Source: Deltaproteobacteria bacterium
GTDB lineage: Bacteria; Desulfobacterota; Binatia; UBA9968
Length of the DNA stretch: 5,014 nucleotides
Direction: 5' to 3'
Assembly: GCA_016183075.1 (NCBI GenBank)
Contig: JACPFH010000183.1
Span: 1-5,014 of the forward strand
This document shows positions 1 to 5,014 of the stretch, piece by piece. The notes under the pieces are model-generated. The model was not told the origin of the DNA, did no database searches, and worked only from the letters and a program-made list of their open reading frames with translations. Positions within the stretch are counted from its first letter, which is position 1, and each line of letters starts with the position of its first letter. The position numbers and the translations under genes were made by a program.

Positions 1-734
1 CCCTGGTAGTTGTCCACGCCGTCTTGGCCGGGATGCCGAGTGTGGTAGAGAAATTCCGCTTCGTGCCACACCTCTTTAAACCCGCCGTTGATCAGCCGGA
101 ACGTCATTTCATAGGGGCCGCAGACGTGGCCCAGATAATCGATATGCTCATCCGCGCCGCCCAGGGCGATCAGGTCGGCGCGCCGGGCACACATGCACGC
201 GCCATAGTTTCGACTGTGCAAAGGATCGAGCCGGTCCAGGATCCCGGAAGTCTTTCCGTCGATGTTGTTGATGCAGCCCTCACCGAGAACTTCCTCAAAG
301 GAAGGGTAATTGAAGGGGTAAAAATCATGGCGCAGATTGCGAAATTGATCGAGGTGAAGCACGATTTTATGCTCCCGCTCAAATTCATCGGCGATCGTAT
401 GGATAAAGGTCTCCCTAACCATCGCGTCCGAATCGCACAGAACCACGATCTCACCGTGCGCGAAGACCAGCCCGCAATTGTACATGAGATGTTTGTGGTA
501 CAGGCAGGCCTCGGGCATCTCGAGGACCGCCCAGGTATCCACCTGGTCAGCCACCGGCTTGAGCGCTTCGGCGACGCGCGAATAGTACTCGATGAAAACC
601 ACCTCGAACTGATCCCGGTCCACGCTCTGCCGGCGCAGGTAGTCGAGCAGATGGTAGCTCTCCCGCACGCTCCAATCCAGAAGAATCAGGCTCACCTTGG
701 GATTTTCGCGCGCGCTTTCTTTGAGGAAGCGCAT
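1..734 (-). CDS. Family 2 glycosyltransferase, 3' end cut by the window edge
   Basis: The frame opens at an ATG (734-732) and stays open for 244 codons to base 1, so the C-terminus is outside the window. The product is probably a cytoplasmic GT-A fold transferase that uses a nucleotide sugar to extend a polysaccharide repeat unit. The N-terminus has a first beta strand (KVSLILLDWS, residues 13-22), then a strand FEVVFIEY at 43-50. The metal-binding DxD is the CDSD at 100-103, after MYNCGLVFAHGEIVVL, a typical spot in the fold. SRNYGACMCARRADLIALGG (174-193) matches the usual acceptor-side segment, followed by E209 in GPYEMTFRL, a candidate catalytic acid region, and a HTRHPGQ motif at 231-237. 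No membrane segment is seen in the visible part. It starts three bases after the acetyltransferase stop, which suggests co-translation. Donor and acceptor sugars cannot be read from the sequence. The family call is firm; the role is inferred from context. Confidence 0.88.
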   Translation of the reverse strand, partial: MRFLKESARENPKVSLILLDWSVRESYHLLDYLRRQSVDRDQFEVVFIEYYSRVAEALKPVADQVDTWAVLEMPEACLYHKHLMYNCGLVFAHGEIVVLCDSDAMVRETFIHTIADEFEREHKIVLHLDQFRNLRHDFYPFNYPSFEEVLGEGCINNIDGKTSGILDRLDPLHSRNYGACMCARRADLIALGGADEHIDYLGHVCGPYEMTFRLINGGFKEVWHEAEFLYHTRHPGQDGVDNYQ

Positions 735-737
735 GGC

Positions 738-1304
738 CTAGATCTTTTCTAACCCCGCCTTGGTAGTTCGGTACCCGCATCCACAGTTTATGCAAACCCA
801 ACGACGGCTCCGCCGGGTCAGGGTCTTGCCGCAGCGACAAACCCACCCCTTAGGCCGCGCCGGGGTGCCCGCAACCAATGCATGATCCGGCACGTTCTTG
901 GTGACCACGGCCCCGGCGCCGACGAAGGCGTGCGAGCCGATCGTAAGGCCGCAGAGAATGGTCGCATTAGCACCCAGGGTTGCACCCTTGCGGATCAGGG
1001 TTTTCTCGAATTCTTTCCGCCGCGAGATGAAGCTTCGCGGATACGTCACGTTGGTAAAAACGACGGAGGGCCCGCAGAAAACATCCGACTCAAGTTCCAC
1101 GCCGTCGTACAGGGATACGTTGTTCTGGATCTTCACCCGGTCGCCCACTCTCGCCGTAGCCGCAACGAACACGTTCTGCCCTAATACGCAATCGGCGCCG
1201 ATCCTGGCGCCCGCCATGATATGGCAAAAATGCCAGACCTTGGTCCCGGGACCAATCGCAACCGGCTCCTCGATGATCGCAGTGGGATGGACGAAGAATT
1301 GCAT
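738..1304 (-). CDS. wbpD: WbpD/WlbB-like sugar N-acetyltransferase (left-handed beta helix)
   Basis: The 188-residue product is built of hexapeptide repeats (for example IGPGTK, IGADCV, LGQNVF, VGDRVK, IGSHAF, VGAGAV), which fold as a left-handed beta helix and act as a trimer using acetyl-CoA. Landmarks close to WbpD/WlbB are HPTAII at 6-11, TKVWHFCHIMAGARIG at 21-36, KIQNNVSLYDGV at 58-69, VFCGPSVVFTNV at 75-86, and VPDHALVAGTPAR at 138-150. Family members acetylate the 3-amino group of UDP-2-acetamido-3-amino-2,3-dideoxy-glucuronate, on the way to diacetamido uronic acids of O-antigens. The related enzymes FdtC and QdtC act on dTDP-3-amino-6-deoxy sugars, so the substrate is not proven. 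The tail after residue 150 holds five cysteines (C156, C158, C171, C174, C176), resembling a small zinc ribbon. The ATG directly abuts the TAG of the oxidoreductase gene with no base between, so the two are probably translationally coupled. The symbol is given by family resemblance, not proven orthology. Confidence 0.9.
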   Translation of the reverse strand: MQFFVHPTAIIEEPVAIGPGTKVWHFCHIMAGARIGADCVLGQNVFVAATARVGDRVKIQNNVSLYDGVELESDVFCGPSVVFTNVTYPRSFISRRKEFEKTLIRKGATLGANATILCGLTIGSHAFVGAGAVVTKNVPDHALVAGTPARPKGWVCRCGKTLTRRSRRWVCINCGCGYRTTKAGLEKI

Positions 1305-2357
1305 CTAGCCTGCGATGCCGACGGGAGCGCCATTGTGCTTCAGAGAGTGCTGGGCCTTTTCCAAGACCCGCACGACCTGGATTCCGTGGTGGCCATCGGT
1401 GAGCGGGCGGGTTCGGTGCTTGACACAGCTCAGAAAATGGAGACACTCGAGCTTTAGGGGTTCCTGCATCTCGACCTTCGGGATCCAGATGTCCCCGGAG
1501 CGGATTCCTAAGGAGTCGCCATAGGAGACATAAGTCCCGGGCTCCAGGACCCCCTTATCGTAAACCCGGATAGGCTCCGTGGCCGCGATATCGTCGAACA
1601 CCGCCATCTTTTTGCTGCCAACGACGGTAAGCTCCCTACGCTTGTGCGGGTCCAGCCAACTCACATGGATCTGCGCCATGACCCTTTTGGGAAAGGCGAT
1701 ATTGAGGAAAACCACGTCTTCCACCTCCGGCTGGATGTAGGCTTCACCGCGAGCCCAAACCTCCTCGGGCTCGCATTCAAGTAGATAAAGGGCCGCGGAG
1801 ATGTCGTGAGGGGCGAAGCTGAGGAGCGCGTTCTCTTTTTTCCTGATTTTGCCTAGATTCACCCGGCGGGAGTAGAGGTAGAGAATATCGCCGAGCTCGT
1901 TTTCCTGTATCAGCGACTTCAGACGAACCAAGGCGGGATGATAGACCATAAGATGGCCGACCATGAGAATCCTTCCCCTTCGCTCCGCCTCTGCGGTAAG
2001 CTCCTCGGCCTCCGCCGCCGTGGCGGCTAGCGGCTTCTCGACAAAAACGTCTTTGTTCTGTTTGAGAGCCTCGAGGGCAATTTCGTAGTGAGTCGAGGTC
2101 GGCGTCGCGATAACGACGGCCGTGATTTCGTCCGATTCTAAAGCCTCCCCGAAATCCGAAGAAAAGCGAAGCTGGGGATAGGCAGGTCGCAGTCGATCGA
2201 GGGCTTCAACATCCTGGTCACAGACCAAGGTCAATCGACATTGGGGAAGACCCGCAAAGTTCCGCACGAGATTGGGCCCCCAATAGCCGGCGCCAATCAC
2301 CGCTACCTGGATGGTTTGTGTCCGCGAGCTCATCGACGGAGCCCCAACAGAGAGCAT
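1305..2357 (-). CDS. Gfo/Idh/MocA-family NAD(P)-dependent sugar oxidoreductase
   Basis: The N-terminal Rossmann fold is clear: VAVIGAGYWGPNLVRNF carries the GxGxxG-type dinucleotide loop, and a later AVVIATPTSTHYEIA strand binds the cofactor. EKPLA gives the family's catalytic lysine motif, and APHDIS supplies the usual active-site His-Asp region. The C-terminal half is the substrate-binding and dimerising sheet (VFLNIAFP, MAQIHVSW, RRELTVVGSKKMAVFDD). At 350 residues it has normal family length. Beside a WbpD-like acetyltransferase, the best guess is a WlbA/WbpB-type 3-dehydrogenase of UDP-N-acetylglucosaminuronate, but this large family also acts on inositols and other sugars. The chosen ATG (2357-2355) lies four bases after the glycosyltransferase stop, with GAG a short distance upstream. 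A second ATG at 2333-2331 gives 342 residues and only eight residues before the first strand, and may be the true start. A TTG at 2447 would overlap the upstream gene by 86 bases and is unlikely. Confidence 0.9.
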   Translation of the reverse strand: MLSVGAPSMSSRTQTIQVAVIGAGYWGPNLVRNFAGLPQCRLTLVCDQDVEALDRLRPAYPQLRFSSDFGEALESDEITAVVIATPTSTHYEIALEALKQNKDVFVEKPLAATAAEAEELTAEAERRGRILMVGHLMVYHPALVRLKSLIQENELGDILYLYSRRVNLGKIRKKENALLSFAPHDISAALYLLECEPEEVWARGEAYIQPEVEDVVFLNIAFPKRVMAQIHVSWLDPHKRRELTVVGSKKMAVFDDIAATEPIRVYDKGVLEPGTYVSYGDSLGIRSGDIWIPKVEMQEPLKLECLHFLSCVKHRTRPLTDGHHGIQVVRVLEKAQHSLKHNGAPVGIAG

Positions 2358-2363
2358 CGCCTC
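2358..2363 (-). promoter_or_regulatory. Possible ribosome binding site for the oxidoreductase gene, overlapping the upstream stop
   Basis: On the minus strand GAGG (2363-2360) overlaps the TGA of the DPM1-like gene and is followed by CG and the ATG at 2357. The spacing is shorter than usual, so support for this start is only moderate. The alternative ATG at 2333 has only a G-run upstream and no clear Shine-Dalgarno match. Confidence 0.35.
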
Positions 2364-3321
2364 ATCTAAGGTCGTGATTATATTCCTTATCGAACCACAT
2401 AGCAAAAAAGAGGGATTGGAGCCCGGAGACGATGAGGAAGACCGCAAACAACGCGCTCGTTGTCGCGACGGGCCCGACGAACAGGCGATAGAAAAAGAGA
2501 TAGGCGCCGACGGCGAATCCCGCGGGAAAGGTGGCGAGCCCCAGAAGATAGAAAAAGACGAGCGGATGAAAATCGATGATGACGTATTTGTAAAACAGCC
2601 GGCGGAAAAACCCTTTGATCAATAGCAGTGAGATCTGCGGAATCACCCGGGTCAGCTTGATTCCCGATTTTCCGCCCTGAGGGTAGACCGGTCGCACCGA
2701 AACATCCCGAACCCTCAAGCCGTACATGTTGAGTTTGATCAGCAGGTCATTCGGCATCCCGTAGCGGGGATAGATCTCCTCTAAGGGAAACGTCTGAAGG
2801 GCAGAGCGAGAGATGGCCGTATAGCCGCACTGAAAATCGCCGACGTGCCAATAGCCCGAAGCGATTTTGGTCAGTAGCGATAGGACCGCGTTGCCGAGAT
2901 AGCGGGTATGAGGGATGATGCGCCAGGACTCCCCGCGAAACAGACGGTTTCCCTTGGCATAGTCCACCTCACCGCGAACCACCGGCCTCACAACAGCCTC
3001 AAGGTCCTCCGGGTCCATTTGCGCATCGCCCGCCATCACCGCGACCACATCGAATCCGTCATCCCGCGCACTCTGGTAACCCGACGCGATGGCTTTACCG
3101 ACTCCCCGATTATGGTCGTGCTGAAGCAGAACAATCTTCGAGTCCTTCTCCTGACACGCCAATACTTCAGCCACAGTGCGATCCGAGCTGCAGTCATCGA
3201 CGACGAAAACCCGATCCACGAAGGAGGGCATGGTCTCAAGCACCCGCCGGATCCACCTCTCCTCGTTAAATGCCGGCACAACGATCCCGATTCGTTTTCC
3301 CTCTAACATCGCCGGTTGCAC
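2362..3321 (-). CDS. DPM1-like family 2 glycosyltransferase with C-terminal membrane segments
   Basis: Predicted to transfer a sugar from a nucleotide donor to polyprenyl phosphate at the inner face of the cytoplasmic membrane. Motifs of the DPM1/DPG-synthase group appear in order: IGIVVPAFNEERWI (11-24), FVVDDCSSDRT (39-49, nucleotide binding), HNRGVGKAIASGY (70-82), and AGDAQMDPEDL (97-107), where D99 and D103 are the metal and donor aspartates. GDFQCGYTAISRSAL (161-175) is the acceptor-loop motif of this group. Two hydrophobic segments, about 252-278 and 289-310, anchor the C-terminus, followed by a short charged tail. The 319-residue length fits the subgroup. The start is taken as GTG (3321-3319), which has a weak purine-rich GCGAG upstream; an ATG four codons later (3309-3307) lacks any recognisable ribosome site. 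The gene begins 13 bases after the GT-C gene, a plausible user of its lipid-linked product. The sugar is unknown. Confidence 0.92.
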   Translation of the reverse strand: MQPAMLEGKRIGIVVPAFNEERWIRRVLETMPSFVDRVFVVDDCSSDRTVAEVLACQEKDSKIVLLQHDHNRGVGKAIASGYQSARDDGFDVVAVMAGDAQMDPEDLEAVVRPVVRGEVDYAKGNRLFRGESWRIIPHTRYLGNAVLSLLTKIASGYWHVGDFQCGYTAISRSALQTFPLEEIYPRYGMPNDLLIKLNMYGLRVRDVSVRPVYPQGGKSGIKLTRVIPQISLLLIKGFFRRLFYKYVIIDFHPLVFFYLLGLATFPAGFAVGAYLFFYRLFVGPVATTSALFAVFLIVSGLQSLFFAMWFDKEYNHDLR

Positions 3322-3334
3322 TTAGCTCGCCGCT

Positions 3335-5014
3335 TCAGGCGGCGTTGCGGATCTCGTAGATCGCATATCCACCGCGCCAAATCTCGGCATCTTTCGCGGT
3401 GAAATTATTCGCCAGGAAACGCAGGAAAAGATCGACTCGCAGAAACAGATGCGTGATCCCTTTCTCTCGCAGGCCAACCTCGACGTCCTCTCCCCGCTGC
3501 GCATTCCGTATCAGCCGAAGGAAAAACGCCGGATATTCGCCCTGATCATGGAAATAGGCACGCTCACAATAATACACCCGTCTGCCGATAAAAAGGAAAT
3601 AGATCTTCGCGGTCCCAGGGAGACGCCCATTGATGTATTGGATAGCGGGATACTCCGCAAGCATGCGGGCTAGATAAGATTCCCGGCTTTCACGGCCCAA
3701 AAGATAAGCGGCGGGCGAGACGCTGCGGAGGTGATTGGCGAAGTAGATCCCGTTTAGGGCGAGGAGCAAAACAAGGACCCCAAAGAGCACCAACGGACGC
3801 GCGATCCTTAGGTAAATGTTATGAACGCTGTAGACCAGCAGAATCACCAGCGGCGGAACGATCGGAAGAATGTAACGGATGCGCAGTTCCGTAAGAAACA
3901 GGGCATAGAGAAAATAAAGGAGAGCGAAGCCAAAAAGGAGCTTTTTCTCTTCGAGCCATTTCCCTTTGAAGGCCCAGGGCAAAAAGAGAATCAACATCGG
4001 ATTTAGGACGCCGTCAAAATATTGCGGCTGATCGTCTTGGCCAACGAAAAAGACCCGCCACGGCAAGACGGCGATTTCCCACCAGCTCTCGCCGTAGAGA
4101 AGCTCGCGTTGGGCGAAGATCCCGAGGCCGGCGCTTCCCCCGCCCCCGCCACCGCCACCGCTACCGCCGCCGAAGAGACTTGTGAAAAACGGGAACAGAG
4201 GATTCCCGGTCCAAAGGAGATTTCTCAGCCACCACGGAATTGCCGGAAGTAAAGCAAATCCGAGGAAAAGCGCCGCGTCCCGGGCAAACTTCTTTGGCTT
4301 TCGATCAGCTTCCCGAGCCAGAACGAGCAACAACAAGAGGAAGAGAAGGAGCAAGGCGAGTAACCCGTTGGGTTTTGTCGCCACGGCAAAGCCAGCGCAG
4401 AGCCCGGCCAAGACCAGCCAGGGAAACTGAAAATTGCGGATTGCGGATTGCGGATTGCGAAAAGAATTTCGCATTACGAATTGTGGATTGGGAATTGATC
4501 TTTCGCCATTCGCCATCCGCCATTCGCCATTCGCCATTCGCCGTTCTCGCCCCTCGATCCATTGCAGGAGGCACAACAAAGCCGCCGCTGAGTAGAACGC
4601 CACGCCGAGATCCACGTAAGCCCAGTGGCTGAGACGCAGGACGGCGGGCATAGAAACGAAAAGGGAAAAGCCCACCAGCCCATAAACCGGATTCAGGCGC
4701 CGGGCGAGGTAGGCATACACGAGCAGGCCGGTAAGCAAGCCAAAAAGGCCGTGAATGAGCTTCGGCACCGAGTCCCATCCCCACTGGACCCAGGGCACAT
4801 AGAGCATGTCCAAAAGCATCGGATAATACGAATACAGGGCAAAAGGGACCTCAAAGATACGCCCGGCGCCTGCATAGAGGCGCGGGAGAGCGAGATGGTG
4901 GGCGAGCTCGTCACGCGCCGTCGGGGGAAGAAAACCGAGCAGCGCCGCGAAAACCAGGATGAGAAAGCTCGCAAGCCACAGAAAGACTCCCAACCGGCTT
5001 TCACGGGGCAGCGC
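3335..5014 (-). CDS. GT-C/PMT-like multispanning membrane glycosyltransferase, 5' end probably outside
   Basis: The frame is open to base 5014. A TTG at 4993-4991 could start a 552-residue protein, used here for numbering, but seven further sense codons precede it and the true start is likely off-window. The N-terminal two thirds has ten or more hydrophobic segments (about 4-22, 78-96, 102-120, 126-146, 190-206, 208-226, 238-257, 353-370, 373-390, 397-417), then a soluble C-terminal domain of about 130 residues. ARDELAHHLALPRLY (26-40) after the first segment carries the Asp-Glu typical of GT39/ArnT-like enzymes; SHWAYVDLG (122-130) and RIRYILPIVPP (371-381) also fit. Such proteins take sugar from polyprenyl phosphate and add it to lipid, glycan or protein on the outer face. 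The neighbouring DPM1-like enzyme could make the donor. Two oddities are a repeat-encoded insert at residues 151-187 and a glycine run at 275-286. The superfamily call is firm, but donor and acceptor are unknown. Confidence 0.83.
   Translation of the reverse strand, partial: ALPRESRLGVFLWLASFLILVFAALLGFLPPTARDELAHHLALPRLYAGAGRIFEVPFALYSYYPMLLDMLYVPWVQWGWDSVPKLIHGLFGLLTGLLVYAYLARRLNPVYGLVGFSLFVSMPAVLRLSHWAYVDLGVAFYSAAALLCLLQWIEGRERRMANGEWRMANGERSIPNPQFVMRNSFRNPQSAIRNFQFPWLVLAGLCAGFAVATKPNGLLALLLLFLLLLLVLAREADRKPKKFARDAALFLGFALLPAIPWWLRNLLWTGNPLFPFFTSLFGGGSGGGGGGGGSAGLGIFAQRELLYGESWWEIAVLPWRVFFVGQDDQPQYFDGVLNPMLILFLPWAFKGKWLEEKKLLFGFALLYFLYALFLTELRIRYILPIVPPLVILLVYSVHNIYLRIARPLVLFGVLVLLLALNGIYFANHLRSVSPAAYLLGRESRESYLARMLAEYPAIQYINGRLPGTAKIYFLFIGRRVYYCERAYFHDQGEYPAFFLRLIRNAQRGEDVEVGLREKGITHLFLRVDLFLRFLANNFTAKDAEIWRGGYAIYEIRNAA
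4133..4171 (-). repeat. Glycine-codon (GGN) microsatellite-like run in the GT-C gene
   Basis: Thirteen consecutive codons, mostly GGC, GGT and GGG with two AGC serine codons, encode residues 275-287 of the GT-C protein (eleven glycines, two serines). The run follows the segment GNPLFPFFTSLF and precedes SAGLGIF. It is a low-complexity flexible loop, probably outside the membrane core, and its codon repetition makes length change by slippage plausible. Confidence 0.85.
4433..4542. repeat. Degenerate heptanucleotide tandem array inside the GT-C gene
   Basis: On the plus strand, four units of ATTGCGG type run in register from 4433 to 4460. After five bases (4461-4465), eleven units run in register from 4466 to 4542: a divergent set (ATTTCGC, ATTACGA, ATTGTGG, ATTGGGA, ATTGATC), then a TTTCGCC, then ATTCGCC and near copies. 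Units keep a nearly constant ATT start with a variable four-base end. The minus-strand gene reads through it without a stop, giving a seven-residue peptide period (RMANGEW, then RMANGER, then a divergent Asn/Arg/Gln-rich part) at residues 151-187. It lies in a predicted loop between two membrane segments. It resembles the short tandemly repeated heptamers known from cyanobacteria and other genomes. Confidence 0.93.
4456..4473. repeat. Perfect 7-bp inverted repeat at the phase break of the heptamer array
   Basis: TGCGAAA (4456-4462) and TTTCGCA (4467-4473) are exact reverse complements around a four-base loop, AGAA. The element sits where the two in-register blocks of the array meet out of phase. 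No T-tract follows on either strand and it lies within a coding frame, so it does not look like a terminator. Chance formation within such A/T- and C/G-patterned repeats is possible. Confidence 0.7.

Larger units (their letters stand above)
1..5014 (-). other. Co-directional polysaccharide-biosynthesis gene block, probable single operon
   Basis: Five genes in the same direction are separated by 13, 4, 0 and 3 bases. At one junction a TAG stop (1307-1305) is followed at once by the next ATG (1304-1302). No promoter-like or terminator-like sequence fits in these gaps, so transcription probably enters from beyond the right edge and leaves beyond the left edge. The gene mix (two family 2 transferases, one GT-C protein, one sugar oxidoreductase and one sugar acetyltransferase) is typical of O-antigen, capsule or exopolysaccharide loci. 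No flippase, polymerase or chain-length gene is visible, so the assembly route cannot be told. Confidence 0.8.

Noticed and set aside
24..752. A 242-codon open frame on the plus strand.
   Set aside because: It is antisense to the family 2 glycosyltransferase at 734-1, whose minus-strand translation shows a DxD and other family motifs; the plus-strand protein shows no recognisable domain.
2358..2447. A TTG start at 2447 giving a 380-residue oxidoreductase.
   Set aside because: It would add a serine-rich leader unlike the family and overlap the upstream coding region by 86 bases; ATGs at 2357 and 2333 fit better.
2311..2625. A charged, Lys/Glu-rich plus-strand frame.
   Set aside because: It is the antisense of the hydrophobic C-terminus of the DPM1-like enzyme; a Lys/Glu-rich antisense is expected opposite Phe/Leu codons.
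4456..4473. A rho-independent terminator.
   Set aside because: The stem is short, no T-tract follows on either strand, and it lies in mid-gene.
4433..4542. A CRISPR array.
   Set aside because: The units are 7 bases, contiguous and degenerate, with no 25-40 base repeats separated by unique spacers and no cas genes.
4305..4784. A 159-codon minus-strand frame including the repeat region.
   Set aside because: It is an alternate frame of the GT-C gene; its apparent MADGEW-type repeats come from the heptamer array being read in another frame.
1..5014. tRNA, rRNA, insertion sequence, phage or defence genes.
   Set aside because: No such genes or terminal repeats were seen; coding genes fill almost the whole window.

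Overview
The window looks like part of a bacterial surface-polysaccharide (O-antigen, capsule or exopolysaccharide) biosynthesis locus. All five genes read on the minus strand and are described here in transcription order, from the right edge to the left. The DNA is moderately GC-rich, GTG or TTG starts are possible, and all the products belong to familiar bacterial families. Nothing fixes the taxon. The heptanucleotide repeat array inside one gene is of a kind I associate with genomes such as cyanobacteria, Desulfobacterota and uncultured lineages, but that is a weak hint and not an identification.

Layout. At 5014-3335 is a multispanning GT-C/PMT-like glycosyltransferase whose reading frame is still open at the right edge, so its true start probably lies outside. 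At 3321-2362 is a DPM1-like family 2 glycosyltransferase with two C-terminal membrane segments, predicted to load a sugar onto polyprenyl phosphate. At 2357-1305 is a Gfo/Idh/MocA NAD-dependent sugar oxidoreductase. At 1304-738 is a left-handed beta-helix N-acetyltransferase of the WbpD/WlbB family with a cysteine cluster in its tail. At 734-1 is a second family 2 glycosyltransferase, cut by the left edge. The gaps between genes are 13, 4, 0 and 3 bases, so there is no room for internal promoters or terminators in non-coding DNA, and the block is very probably one transcript. No stretch above 300 bases lacks a gene.

How the genes could work together (inference). The oxidoreductase and acetyltransferase resemble the first and last steps of the route that converts UDP-N-acetylglucosaminuronate to a 2,3-diacetamido uronic acid nucleotide; the aminotransferase between them is not in the window. 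The cut glycosyltransferase could place such a sugar in a repeat unit. The DPM1-like enzyme and the GT-C protein form a plausible donor-maker and donor-user pair that decorates a glycan or lipid on the outer side of the membrane.

The oddest feature is a roughly 110-base array of degenerate 7-base repeats (4433-4542) inside the GT-C gene. It is read through in frame as about 37 repetitive residues in a predicted loop, and its two halves meet at a short perfect hairpin. I see no novel defence, mobile or RNA system here; the rest is ordinary for a glycan locus.
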